This document shows, in pieces, positions 8,666 through 17,980 of a stretch of 45,167 nt of DNA (position 1 is its first letter; each line of letters begins with the position of its first letter). Below the pieces are notes generated by a model. That model had not been told where the DNA came from. It ran no database searches and was given only the letters and a program-made list of their open reading frames with translations. Source of the stretch: an uncultured Rhodospirillaceae bacterium (GTDB lineage Bacteria > Pseudomonadota > Alphaproteobacteria > Rhodospirillales > UBA2165). The position numbers and the translations under genes are program-made. Location: the NCBI GenBank assembly GCA_913020445.1, contig CAJWAR010000033.1, forward strand, positions 1 to 45,167, read 5' to 3'.

Positions 8666-9583
8666 ATGGTTAAGCAAAAGAAAAAAACGGCCACCGCAAT
8701 TGCCAGCATGACCGGGTTTGCCAGAAGCTCCGGCAGTGTTGAGGGTTATAGCTGGAATTGGGAAGCCAAGAGCGTTAACGGCAAAGGTCTGGATGTGCGC
8801 TGCCGCTTGCCGCAAGGCTTTGAGGAAATTGATGTTGAGGCGCGAAATGCCACGGGCAAGACTTTCAAGCGCGGCAATTTCAATCTCATCCTGACCATCC
8901 AGGAAACCTCGCGACAAAGCCAATATCAGGTAAATCGCGACCTGTTGGATCAGCTGGTCGAAACGGCCAATAAAATTCGCTCTGAATCCGATGAGTTTGA
9001 TAAGCCTAGCTTAGACGGTCTGCTTGCGGTACGCGGCGTTATTGAACCCGTTAACGAAAGCGAAGATGAAGCAAGCCGGGCAGCGCGCAAGAAAGAAGTG
9101 TTGGGTGGTCTGAAAGAGGTGTTGGCTGAGTTAGAGAAAAATCGAGCGGCCGAAGGTACGCGGATTGCCAAGGCTTTGTTTGAACAATTGAGTACAATCA
9201 TCAAGCTTTGTGGCGAAGCCGAAAAATTGGCGGCGCTCCAGCCGGACAACATTCGTGAAAAACTAAACCAGCAGGTTGTCGAGTTGCTGGACGCTGTGCC
9301 GAGTTTGCCGGAAGAACGATTGGCCCAGGAAGCAGCTGTTCTGATGACCAAAGCTGATGTGCGTGAAGAATTGGATCGCTTGCAGGCACATATTGAAGCG
9401 GCGCGAGTCCTGATGGAAGAAGGCGGAGTGATCGGCCGCCGGCTCGATTTCCTGTGTCAGGAGTTTAACCGTGAAGCAAATACGTTGTGCTCCAAAGCGG
9501 CTGATGTTGAATTGTCAAAAATTGGGCTCGAGCTCAAAGCCGTGATCGAACAATATCGCGAGCAGGTGCAAAACATTGAGTAA
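8666..9583 (+). CDS. yicC: YicC-family endoribonuclease
   Basis: A 305-residue YicC/YloC family protein. The family core begins MTGFARSSG (residue 15 here), and the C-terminal part EEGGVIGRRLDFLCQEFNREANTLCSKA is the DUF1732 signature. YicC members have been shown to act as endoribonucleases in RNA turnover. The start is taken as ATG 8666; an open frame continues upstream to 8504 but overlaps the divergent SDR start and looks non-coding. ATG 8708 would give the commonest family length. It overlaps gmk by 8 bases, the usual pairing. Confidence 0.93.
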   Translation: MVKQKKKTATAIASMTGFARSSGSVEGYSWNWEAKSVNGKGLDVRCRLPQGFEEIDVEARNATGKTFKRGNFNLILTIQETSRQSQYQVNRDLLDQLVETANKIRSESDEFDKPSLDGLLAVRGVIEPVNESEDEASRAARKKEVLGGLKEVLAELEKNRAAEGTRIAKALFEQLSTIIKLCGEAEKLAALQPDNIREKLNQQVVELLDAVPSLPEERLAQEAAVLMTKADVREELDRLQAHIEAARVLMEEGGVIGRRLDFLCQEFNREANTLCSKAADVELSKIGLELKAVIEQYREQVQNIE

Positions 9584-10238
9584 AGGTAACAGCTCATTTT
9601 CCCGGCGCGGCCTGATGTTTGTGCTCTCTTCTCCTTCAGGGGCAGGGAAAACAACGATTTCGCGCGCTATGCTGGAGCGTGACGACAATCTCATAATGTC
9701 GATCTCAGCTACCACGCGGCCAATGCGGCCGGGTGAAGTCGAAGGCGAGGATTATTACTTTGTCGACGAGAAGAAATTCGAACAAATGATCAGCGATGGA
9801 GAACTGCTCGAGCACGCCAACGTTTTCGGTAATTTTTATGGCACACCAAGAAAGCCGGTCGAAGAGGCCCTTGCGCGCGGTGTAGACATACTTTTTGATA
9901 TCGATTGGCAGGGGACTCAAATAATCGCTGGCGACGAAATCGCTGGCCAAAATTTGGTGAGCGTATTTATTTTGCCGCCCAATACTGCTGAGCTCGAAAA
10001 ACGATTAAGAACGCGTGCGCAAGATCCTGAAGATGTCGTGCAGCAGCGTATGTCCAAGGCAGCGGGCGAAATGAGCCGATACAGTGAATATCAATATGTC
10101 ATTGTCAATGATGAAATTGAGGACAGTGTTCAGCAAGTACAGACAATCCTAGCTTCTGAGCGACTACGTATTGGACGTCAAATTGGCCTACATGATTTTG
10201 TCCAGGAATTGATAGGACCAGAAAAACCGGCTCAATAA
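9576..10238 (+). CDS. gmk: guanylate kinase
   Basis: A 220-residue GMP kinase (ATP + GMP to ADP + GDP). The Walker A motif SSPSGAGKTT lies at residues 18-27; GMP-binding segments include SATTRPMRPGEVEGEDYYFV and LLEHANVFGNFYGTP. The start is TTG at 9576, inside the end of yicC, supported by an AGGTG ribosome-binding site 7 bases upstream (9564-9568) and by the SRRGLMFVLSSPSG leader typical of alphaproteobacterial Gmk. It ends 3 bases from the converging rsmA with no terminator between them. Confidence 0.96.
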   Translation: MSKGNSSFSRRGLMFVLSSPSGAGKTTISRAMLERDDNLIMSISATTRPMRPGEVEGEDYYFVDEKKFEQMISDGELLEHANVFGNFYGTPRKPVEEALARGVDILFDIDWQGTQIIAGDEIAGQNLVSVFILPPNTAELEKRLRTRAQDPEDVVQQRMSKAAGEMSRYSEYQYVIVNDEIEDSVQQVQTILASERLRIGRQIGLHDFVQELIGPEKPAQ

Positions 10239-10241
10239 GAT

Positions 10242-11069
10242 TTAGTCGCGCCCTTCAATCTCCTTTGCCAACAGGCAAAATTCTTCGATTGTTAAATTTT
10301 CAGCGCGGGCAGTTGGATCAATTCCAAGTGCCTGAATATCAATATCGAGCGATTTAAGCGAAGAACGCAGCATCTTGCGGCGCTGTCCAAACGCGGCGGC
10401 GGTAACTTTCTCCAAAGCTTCAAACCGGGCTGAAAAAAGCGGCTCAGATCGCGGCTTCAATGTCAGCACACTCGATATAATTTTGGGTGGTGGCGTAAAG
10501 GCACGCTTGTCGACATTGAATTCAAATTTAGTCTCGCAGAGCCACTGCGTGATAACGCTGAGCCGGCCATAGGTTTTGGTGGAAGGCTGGGCAATAATTC
10601 GCTCGACGACTTCTTTCTGAAACATCAACGTCATCTGATCGATATGCTTTAGCTGATTTAGCCAATTGATCAAAAGTGCCGTTGAAATATTATAAGGCAG
10701 ATTGGCAACAATCCGGCGTGGTGAATCGCCGAGGGTTGAAATATCAACATTAAGAGCATCGTCGGAAACAACGGTAAGCAGGCCAGGAAAAACCGGTTTT
10801 AATTCATCGAGTGCTGCGATACATCTTCGATCCCGCTCAATGGCGTAAAGTTGCCGCGGGTTAGATGCCAGCAAAGAACGTGTCAGTCCTCCCGGCCCCG
10901 GCCCAATCTCAATGACGCTAACTTCTTTTAAATCACCGGCGGCGCGGGCAATGCGGTCGGTTAGATTTTGGTCCAGCAGAAAATGCTGGCCGAGTGATTT
11001 CTTGGCGCCTAGATCGTAACGCGCAATGATATCTCGCAACGGGGGAAGTTGGTCGCGCGAGTCAGTCAT
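10242..11069 (-). CDS. rsmA: 16S rRNA (adenine1518/1519-N6)-dimethyltransferase
   Basis: A 275-residue KsgA/RsmA, which dimethylates two adjacent adenines in the 3' terminal helix of 16S rRNA late in 30S assembly. Motifs are KSLGQHFLLDQN (25-35), the SAM-binding EIGPGPGGLT (54-63) and the catalytic NLPYNI (123-128). The ATG start overlaps the pdxA stop by four bases, so it is the last gene of the lptF-to-rsmA run. Confidence 0.97.
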   Translation of the reverse strand: MTDSRDQLPPLRDIIARYDLGAKKSLGQHFLLDQNLTDRIARAAGDLKEVSVIEIGPGPGGLTRSLLASNPRQLYAIERDRRCIAALDELKPVFPGLLTVVSDDALNVDISTLGDSPRRIVANLPYNISTALLINWLNQLKHIDQMTLMFQKEVVERIIAQPSTKTYGRLSVITQWLCETKFEFNVDKRAFTPPPKIISSVLTLKPRSEPLFSARFEALEKVTAAAFGQRRKMLRSSLKSLDIDIQALGIDPTARAENLTIEEFCLLAKEIEGRD

Positions 11070-12082
11070 GTAAGACGTTCGGCTATTCTGTTTTGGGCCA
11101 TTTCCCCGGCCAGCTTTAGGGCGGCAACAAGACTTTGCTCACTCGCTTCACCGGTTCCAGCGATATCCAACGCGGTTCCGTGATCCGGCGATGTGCGGAT
11201 GAACGGCAGTCCGAGCGTGACATTTACCGCGCTATCAAAATCTAAAGTCTTGATCGGTATTAAGGCTTGGTCGTGATACATACACAAGGCAACGTCATAG
11301 GTTTTGCGGGCCCGTTCATGAAACAATGTATCAGGCGGATGCGGGCCGGTAACCGATATCCCTTGAGATCGCAGTTCGCTAATTGCCGGTTCGATAAGGG
11401 TTTTTTCTTCCGCTCCCATTGATCCGCCTTCACCGGCATGAGGGTTAAGCGCGGCGATCGCTAGGCGCGGTTGGGGAATGCTGAAATCCTGACGCAGGGC
11501 AATATCAGCAATCAGAGCTGTTTCGATGATAAGCTCGGGTGACAGTAGATTTAGCGCGTCGCTGACGCCAACGTGGCGGGTCACCGGAATAACACGGAGA
11601 CGTTCGGATACCAGCATCATAACGGGCTCAGAATTTATGCCGGCCAACGCCGCCAAAAATTCGGTATGCCCGGGATGGGAGAAGCCATTTTGATACAACG
11701 CGTTTTTGTGTATTGGATTGGTGACAATAGCGCCAGCTTTACCACGCTGAACGAATTCAACCGCCTGTTCAATTGCCGAGATAACCGCCGGCGCATTTTT
11801 GGGATTTAATTCGCCGGGAATTGCCTGATCTGACAGTTCGATCGGCAAGACCGGCAAGGCTTTTTCAAATAAAGCGGCCACTTCATCTGGCGTCGAAATC
11901 TCAGCGACATCGATTATCAGGTCCATACTGGCGCTTAATTTTTTGAGCCGAGCAAGAGAATCGATAACAAAAAACGGCTGCAGAATGTCGCGTGCTGAGT
12001 GCCAGGCCTTGAGTGTAATCTCGCCGCTAATCCCGCTCGGCTCACCCATCGTTAAGACAATGGGTGGCGATGCCGGCGTCAT
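11066..12082 (-). CDS. pdxA: 4-hydroxythreonine-4-phosphate dehydrogenase
   Basis: A 338-residue PdxA of standard length, an NAD-dependent enzyme of the DXP-dependent pyridoxal phosphate pathway. The family pattern is clear: MGEPSGISGEI near the start, HPGHTEFLA, AALNPHAGEGG, PDTLF, YHDQALIP and SPDHGTALDIAGTG. It overlaps both surA (upstream) and rsmA (downstream) by four bases, the conserved surA-pdxA-ksgA order. Confidence 0.97.
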   Translation of the reverse strand: MTPASPPIVLTMGEPSGISGEITLKAWHSARDILQPFFVIDSLARLKKLSASMDLIIDVAEISTPDEVAALFEKALPVLPIELSDQAIPGELNPKNAPAVISAIEQAVEFVQRGKAGAIVTNPIHKNALYQNGFSHPGHTEFLAALAGINSEPVMMLVSERLRVIPVTRHVGVSDALNLLSPELIIETALIADIALRQDFSIPQPRLAIAALNPHAGEGGSMGAEEKTLIEPAISELRSQGISVTGPHPPDTLFHERARKTYDVALCMYHDQALIPIKTLDFDSAVNVTLGLPFIRTSPDHGTALDIAGTGEASEQSLVAALKLAGEMAQNRIAERLT

Positions 12083-13392
12083 CCTCTAATATCCAAAACC
12101 GCTGAACGTCTAATGTCGCGTAGCATGCGGCGCGAAACCAGGGCTGCGCGTTTTTCCAGCAACATGCCTCTGATGCGGCTTCGAACTTGCTCGGTAATGT
12201 CACCACCGCTTCGTTTGCAGACCATCAAAACCAGATACCCGGCGGCGGTTCGAATTGGTGAACTGGCTTTTGAAAGAGGAATGTTTTGCACAACATTTTT
12301 AATATTTGCCGGCAATCTCGATGTATCTTGAACGTCGAGACGGCCTGATTGTTTTGAGCCGAGTTCTACGCCTTTTTTTTCGAGTGCAGAGCAAGAATTT
12401 GAAGATTTGGAAATTTGCGTTGCCAATTTTTCCTGGGCTGAAATTTCGCCTTGAGATGCGTTCTGGCGCAGGGGCAGAAATACTTGCTGAAGCGAAACTT
12501 TTACATTGCCGGCAGAAACACCCGAGGCAATGCGTTTATTAAGCAATCTAAGTATGTAAAAACCATCGGCGCCACGTACAGGATTGGTTATGTTTCCTTT
12601 GGTCATGTTAATTATTATCTTTGACAAATTTTGGTCAACTTGATCGCTACGTATCCAGCCGAGATTTCCACCTTTTGCTGCCGATGCGCTTTTCGAAAAA
12701 GAGCGAGCGAGTGCCGAAAAGTTAGCGCCGCTTTGCAACTGGGCACGCAACCTTAAGGCAGTTTGATGAGACTCTTCTAACGATTTAGTAGGGTCAAAAG
12801 GAATAAAAATTTCTGCGACAAAATATTCCGGCTTGCCTTTGTTGCCCTCAATCGTTGCAATCGCCTCATCTACTGCATCATCGCCAATTTTGGAATTGGA
12901 CCTTACCTGTCTAATGACCGCGCCACGCCAAGCTAATTCAGCCTCGATTTGAAGCTCAAATGTGCGCCAATCAACGTTTTCCTGCGCCAGCAGCTTCCGC
13001 ATCCCTCCGGGCTGCAAGCGATTATTTTTTTCAACAATTTTAATGGCGCGATTGATTTCATCTTGGGTAGTTTTAACCCCCATTTTTTTGGCTGCTTGCA
13101 GCTTTAAATAGTCGTTAATTAAACCGCTCAAAACCTGCCTTGAGATGCGTTGGGCTGTCTCTTTGGTTTTCGGTAGTCGTGATGAAAAAATGATGAATTT
13201 GATGCGCGTGCCGAGATCGAATTGAGTAATCACTTCGTTGTTGACGATGGCAATAATGCGTTGAGTTGATTGAGCCTGAGCTGAGGTAATGATATTGGGT
13301 TGGGCAGACAGTAGCAAAGCCACCAGAGCAAGGTAAAACCACCTGCCAATAAAACGTTTGCTTGAAGGTATCGAATTTTGGTGCATGGTCAT
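12079..13392 (-). CDS. surA: periplasmic chaperone/peptidyl-prolyl isomerase SurA
   Basis: A 437-residue SurA-like protein that guides outer-membrane proteins, LptD among them, through the periplasm. A signal peptide is seen (RWFYLALVALLLSAQ then an Ala-rich cleavage site before QSTQRIIAIVNNEVI). The N-terminal SurA domain (about 50-160) is followed by a parvulin domain with GGNLGWIRSDQV and ITNPVRGADGFYILRL, and a degenerate second parvulin-like part. The start is placed at ATG 13392 (or 13386). A GTG at 13443 is in frame but lies inside lptD and its residues do not look like a leader. Confidence 0.9.
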   Translation of the reverse strand: MTMHQNSIPSSKRFIGRWFYLALVALLLSAQPNIITSAQAQSTQRIIAIVNNEVITQFDLGTRIKFIIFSSRLPKTKETAQRISRQVLSGLINDYLKLQAAKKMGVKTTQDEINRAIKIVEKNNRLQPGGMRKLLAQENVDWRTFELQIEAELAWRGAVIRQVRSNSKIGDDAVDEAIATIEGNKGKPEYFVAEIFIPFDPTKSLEESHQTALRLRAQLQSGANFSALARSFSKSASAAKGGNLGWIRSDQVDQNLSKIIINMTKGNITNPVRGADGFYILRLLNKRIASGVSAGNVKVSLQQVFLPLRQNASQGEISAQEKLATQISKSSNSCSALEKKGVELGSKQSGRLDVQDTSRLPANIKNVVQNIPLSKASSPIRTAAGYLVLMVCKRSGGDITEQVRSRIRGMLLEKRAALVSRRMLRDIRRSAVLDIRG

Positions 13393-13405
13393 TAAGAATA
13401 ATTGT

Positions 13406-15571
13406 TTAACCACCAACATTACTAAAGCCAGTTTGTACATCACCCAATGTTTTAAAAGTCAGCTTAAATAGTATTGTGTCGTTCGGGCGCAGGTCCCGAT
13501 CTTCATAAAATTGTCTGGTTAAAGTCGTGCTGAAGGTAAAGCATTCGCACTCATAGGTAAGGTTTAGGGCCAAGCTCCGCAGTTCGCCTTCCAGATCATA
13601 TCGCCCAGCAAAACTTGAGCGCCAAAGTCGATTAAGTTTGGCTGAAACATTACCGGATATTTCCTCGCGGCCGGAAAATTCAGAATCGTCCTGGCTGTCG
13701 AAGAAAACATAATTTGTCGAAAGTCTTAAGGCGGGAGGCCCTGCGCTCATTTGAACTTCGTTGCGTTTTGGCGACAAATTATCTTTGTCCAGACGCGTCC
13801 GGTAAATCAAATCAAGATGACTGCCTGGAGAAATATTTACCCGGCCAACAAAATCTGAAAGATGCCCCTCCAATCCAGAGCCTTTGGCAAAGGTATTGTC
13901 ATCTTTCAGGCGATAACTTTGACCGGCGAATACGGAGGTATGCCCACCTTTTGATCCAACCAATCCCCATTTTAGCCCGTAATTGATCCGCGGGCCGCCC
14001 TCTACCCGGTCAAAGCCGGTAAATCTGTTATCGCTAAAAAGGTTGGTGTCATCAAATTCAAGATCGATACTGTCTTCATTGGGAATCTTGGGAGAATTCC
14101 CCGCATAGGGGCTGACAATTACCAAGGCTGAAGGTTCTATAATTTGACTGACCGAACCATGTTGGCGTGCCAGCGGCAAGCTCCAATCGGCTTTGAGTTG
14201 AGGATGTATACGACCCGAAAAACCATCGTGTTTGTTTTGATTATTCGGTTGGGTTAGATCGTTGACGTGATATAGATCGCCGCGAAGAGTTGCGGAAAAA
14301 TTTGTCACGTCGCCAAGACGGCCAATATGGGGCAAATGCCAGCCGCCACCAACCGAAATACGGCGGGTGTCGGTGCCCTCACTTCTGGTCATAATAACGG
14401 AATTAACGTTAAAACTGGTTCTGGCACCAAATTTTCCAATGTCGCTGAGCCGGCTGTATTCCACCATCGGTAAAACCAGGGGAGCTTGTCCCGGATCATC
14501 TTCAACTGCAGTCCCTTGAAACGCATAGGCATCGGCGGCGAGATAGTTCCGGCGGCTAAAGCCTTCAACATACGCACGCGAAGTCAGAGTACGTTCATTG
14601 GGAAATCGATAGCGGCGCAAATAAGTATCATCACTTGATCTTTTGGCAACAAATCCCCAACGCCATTTCTGATCGATATCAAATCGGCCAAAACTATTTA
14701 TATGTCCGCGGATATCATCTTTTGAGTCTTGCGTTAAGCTGGCTTTGGATTCCATGCGGCCGTTATGAAATTGCTGGCGATATTCGCCGGCTACCAGCAA
14801 GCCCTCTTTACCGGTTAGAGTGGGGGTGAGCGTTAGGTCTTGATGTGGCGATATGTTAAAATAATACGGTGTTGAAAAAGTTGTTCCTAAAGAAGTTGAG
14901 CCACCTGTGCTGGGTGTCAGAAAACCACTTTTTCGTTTTACCGTCGGGTCCGGATGCGAAAAGTACGGCGTATAGATGACCGGCACACCGGCAAATTCCA
15001 TCCAGGCGTCAAAATATTCTATTTCTTTATTAACTTGATCATGCACGACTTTGGTCGCCTTAACCTGCCATAGTGGCGGTTGATCAGGCGTGCGGGCGCA
15101 GGTTTCACACGGCGAATAGACCGCATTTCGCATTTCAGTACGGGTGCCGTTGGTCCGCCGTGCACCGCTCGCGGCAATACGCGCGTTGTCGACCAATCTA
15201 ATTCTTAGATTTTTAACAATGCCTTCTTTAAAATCACCGCTGAGTTCCATAAATTCGGCAAACAGAACGTGCCCTGATTCCTCCAGCAAGCTGACATTTC
15301 CGGTCGCAGATACAATATCTTGGCGCTCATTGTATGAGATCCTATCGGCCAGTAAGACTTGATTGTTGTGAGAAATCTCGACGCTGCCCGAAGCCGTGAC
15401 AATACCCAATTTTCTGTCATGCGTGACTTCATCGGCGGTAAATACAATCGGATTTTCGGGCTTTGATCCGTCTTCGGTTTTTGATTGAGCGAACGCCAGG
15501 GACGCATTTACCATAGCAAAGCCCAAAATAGTCAGAACTACCGACAGGTTTTTTAAATCTAAGGGCCGCAT
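13406..15571 (-). CDS. lptD: LPS-assembly protein LptD
   Basis: A 721-residue outer-membrane LPS translocon. After a signal peptide ending near SLAFAQ comes an OstA/LptA-like N-terminal domain (VFTADEVTHDRKLGIVTASG), then the beta-barrel part beginning about residue 220 (VIYTPYFSHPDPTVKRKSGF). A Cys pair in SPCETCARTPDQPPLWQ and Cys residues near the C-terminus (YECECFTFS) could form the inter-domain disulfides known for LptD. ATG 15571 is chosen, 4 bases after the lptG stop and 12 bases beyond a GGAGG; ATG 15583 is an alternative. It lies between lptG and surA. Confidence 0.95.
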   Translation of the reverse strand: MRPLDLKNLSVVLTILGFAMVNASLAFAQSKTEDGSKPENPIVFTADEVTHDRKLGIVTASGSVEISHNNQVLLADRISYNERQDIVSATGNVSLLEESGHVLFAEFMELSGDFKEGIVKNLRIRLVDNARIAASGARRTNGTRTEMRNAVYSPCETCARTPDQPPLWQVKATKVVHDQVNKEIEYFDAWMEFAGVPVIYTPYFSHPDPTVKRKSGFLTPSTGGSTSLGTTFSTPYYFNISPHQDLTLTPTLTGKEGLLVAGEYRQQFHNGRMESKASLTQDSKDDIRGHINSFGRFDIDQKWRWGFVAKRSSDDTYLRRYRFPNERTLTSRAYVEGFSRRNYLAADAYAFQGTAVEDDPGQAPLVLPMVEYSRLSDIGKFGARTSFNVNSVIMTRSEGTDTRRISVGGGWHLPHIGRLGDVTNFSATLRGDLYHVNDLTQPNNQNKHDGFSGRIHPQLKADWSLPLARQHGSVSQIIEPSALVIVSPYAGNSPKIPNEDSIDLEFDDTNLFSDNRFTGFDRVEGGPRINYGLKWGLVGSKGGHTSVFAGQSYRLKDDNTFAKGSGLEGHLSDFVGRVNISPGSHLDLIYRTRLDKDNLSPKRNEVQMSAGPPALRLSTNYVFFDSQDDSEFSGREEISGNVSAKLNRLWRSSFAGRYDLEGELRSLALNLTYECECFTFSTTLTRQFYEDRDLRPNDTILFKLTFKTLGDVQTGFSNVGG

Positions 15572-15575
15572 GATT

Positions 15576-16676
15576 TTAACCATCCTCCAGATGAAAAACC
15601 ATGGCGAGGCCCAAAAGTGTCGAAACTCCTGACGGTGTCCAAGCAGCCAATACGACGGGAATGCTTTCACGCAATCCCAGGGCAAAAATGACGTCCGAAA
15701 AGAAAAACAAAAGAAATCCCGTTAAGACACCGCCGACGATAACGAAGGTAGCACTACCTCGGCGAGATTGCCGGAGGGTGAACGTCGCGGCAATCAACAC
15801 CATAGCGCACAATAGTAATGGCCCTGACAGCAAGGAGTGCCAATATAGCCGATGGCGCAAGGCAGAAAAGCCTGAGCGCTCGAGATTCGCGATGAAATCC
15901 GGCAAATCCCAGAAGGACATCGTTTCAGGCGGCGAGAAGCTTTCGTGAATATTGTTCAACGTAATATCCGTTTCGACCCAGTGTTCTTGGACAAACTTTG
16001 GCGGCTTGTCCGTTATATTTATCCATACATCCCGCAGATGCCAAAAGCCGTCTTCAAGATCACCTTTTTTGGCATCAATCCGCGAAACGAATTTATCAGC
16101 CCCTTCATAAACGAAAATTGACACCTCGGACAGAGAGATTTCGTTGTTTAAGATGGTTAATTTCGGTGCATGAATAACCGATTGATTTGTGCCGCTGGCT
16201 TGGCGCAACCAAAGACCGTTATTTGATACGGCGAGCAGAGTTGACTGGCCCTTTAAATGGGTCGCGTTGAGGCGGTCGTATTTTGCCAGCATCGCTGAGG
16301 CGAGCGGATTAAAGGCAGAAATCTTGACAACGCCCAAAATTAGGGCAACCATCATCACCGGCAGCAGAAATTGCCAGGCGGATACGCCGGCGGCACGGGT
16401 GACAACGAGTTCGCTACTGCGCGTTAACCGCCAAAATGATGCCATGCCGCCAAATAACACAGCAAAGGGAAAAATTTGCTGGCCCATAAAGGGGAGTTTC
16501 ATCAGTCCCATCTGGAAAACCAGGGCGAGTCCGACATCTTCATGACCGGAGGCCCGGCGCAATAGCTCAACGATGTCGAATAAGAATATGATGCCTAAAA
16601 ATACAACAAAAACGACGAAAAAATTGGCTAAAAAACTACGTCCAATATAAAACGTTAAAGTCGGAGACAATCGCAT
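15576..16676 (-). CDS. lptG: LPS export permease LptG
   Basis: A 366-residue YjgP/YjgQ-family permease with three N-terminal membrane helices, a periplasmic beta-jellyroll region (about 130-265) and three C-terminal helices. With LptF and the ATPase LptB it extracts LPS from the inner membrane. It is assigned LptG because it is the second of the two paralogues and lies next to lptD. The ATG at 16676 follows the lptF stop by 15 bases. Confidence 0.93.
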   Translation of the reverse strand: MRLSPTLTFYIGRSFLANFFVVFVVFLGIIFLFDIVELLRRASGHEDVGLALVFQMGLMKLPFMGQQIFPFAVLFGGMASFWRLTRSSELVVTRAAGVSAWQFLLPVMMVALILGVVKISAFNPLASAMLAKYDRLNATHLKGQSTLLAVSNNGLWLRQASGTNQSVIHAPKLTILNNEISLSEVSIFVYEGADKFVSRIDAKKGDLEDGFWHLRDVWINITDKPPKFVQEHWVETDITLNNIHESFSPPETMSFWDLPDFIANLERSGFSALRHRLYWHSLLSGPLLLCAMVLIAATFTLRQSRRGSATFVIVGGVLTGFLLFFFSDVIFALGLRESIPVVLAAWTPSGVSTLLGLAMVFHLEDG

Positions 16677-16691
16677 TATTCCATGATCTCC

Positions 16692-17834
16692 TTAGGCCTT
16701 ACCGGCTTGGATAAAGTCTGACGGCGGTACTTTACCGGCACGTTTGCCAAATCGAGGATGCCAGAGCAGTAGAAATGCGGTGATTAAAATAGGGCCGATA
16801 ATTGATGCATAGAGCAAGGGAATAAGTTGCAGATTTTTAGCGCTGATATTAATGAGGCCCAAATTACCAATCAGCAGGCCAACAAAAATAATGGCGGCGA
16901 GTAAAATCCGGTTTACTTGCCCGCGCCGGGAAAAATCACCGAGTAACAGACAAGCCAGCGCGATAAGGGCGAAGCCGATTGTGTTAATCGGGGTGGTTAG
17001 ACGTTGATGTCCTTCAACGATGAATTTGCCAAAGTCCTTGGGGTTACCGACGTCCGCAATCTTTAAGGTGAGTAACTCACCAACCATGCGTTCTCTCGCT
17101 TCACGAAACCGAGCTTCCGGTTTCGGCGTGACACCGCTTAAATCAAAACTGTAACGATCGAAATAAAGAACTGATAACTTATTGGTTTTCTTATCTATTT
17201 CCTGACGATTGCCATCAAACATAATCACTCGGGCACCCGATGGAGTTTGTACCATGGCGCCTTTCTCCGCTATTACCGTTGCCGGTTTTTGTGGATTTCG
17301 GCTGTCGTGAACGAGCAGTCCGCGGAGCTCAGACTCGCCCGAGCGTTCGCGAATAAAGACGGTAATATTATCCGAAACGATGTTAAATACACCTTCCTTC
17401 AGCAAGATATGGGTATAACTATAGCGGATATCCCATTGGAGATTGCGAAAGGTTTGATAGGATTTAGGCGTTGCATAGAGCGTTAGGGAATAACCGATCA
17501 ACATGGCGACGAAGGCAACCAATAAGGCCGGTTTGGCAAGTGAAAAAGGGCTTAGGCCGGCGGCGCGCATGACGATAAGTTCCCGGTCTGAATTGAGCCG
17601 GCTGTAGACAAAAAGCGTCGCGATAAAAATCGAAATTGGAATAATATGGACCAAGAAATTCGGCACTTGAAGCATGCTTAAATAAACAAATATTTTTACC
17701 GATACGCCGCGATTAACAATATGCTCTACGGCCCGCACGGATAAAAACAACCAAATGACGCCTGTCATCACAAAACCCACAAGCAAGGTAGAGGTGACGA
17801 GTTGTCTCATCAGATATTTGTTAATGCGTTTCAT
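16692..17834 (-). CDS. lptF: LPS export permease LptF
   Basis: A 380-residue paralogue of LptG with the same layout: three helices in the first 115 residues, a periplasmic domain and three helices from about residue 275. RELIVMRAAGLSPF after the second helix is a family signature (compare SELVVTRAAGVSAW in LptG). It opens the lptF-lptG-lptD-surA-pdxA-rsmA run. In many alphaproteobacteria lptF faces pepA directly; here more than 10 kb separate them. Confidence 0.94.
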   Translation of the reverse strand: MKRINKYLMRQLVTSTLLVGFVMTGVIWLFLSVRAVEHIVNRGVSVKIFVYLSMLQVPNFLVHIIPISIFIATLFVYSRLNSDRELIVMRAAGLSPFSLAKPALLVAFVAMLIGYSLTLYATPKSYQTFRNLQWDIRYSYTHILLKEGVFNIVSDNITVFIRERSGESELRGLLVHDSRNPQKPATVIAEKGAMVQTPSGARVIMFDGNRQEIDKKTNKLSVLYFDRYSFDLSGVTPKPEARFREARERMVGELLTLKIADVGNPKDFGKFIVEGHQRLTTPINTIGFALIALACLLLGDFSRRGQVNRILLAAIIFVGLLIGNLGLINISAKNLQLIPLLYASIIGPILITAFLLLWHPRFGKRAGKVPPSDFIQAGKA

Positions 17835-17980
17835 GAGCCCGGGCTATGCTTTCAAATTGGCACAGTAAAGTCCAAAAAATACAGTAGAATCAATATTTAA
17901 TGGAATTATAAGCTACTTTTAGATTAACTTTGCCTGAATAGCAAATATTGGCGTAGATCAATGCCAAAGAAGCAATTTAA

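Noticed and set aside
13393..13443. Longer surA start at GTG 13443
   Set aside because: It lies within the end of lptD, and the added residues precede the signal peptide and do not look like one.
15572..15685. Longer lptD start
   Set aside because: The added 38 residues overlap the end of lptG and displace the signal peptide from the N-terminus.
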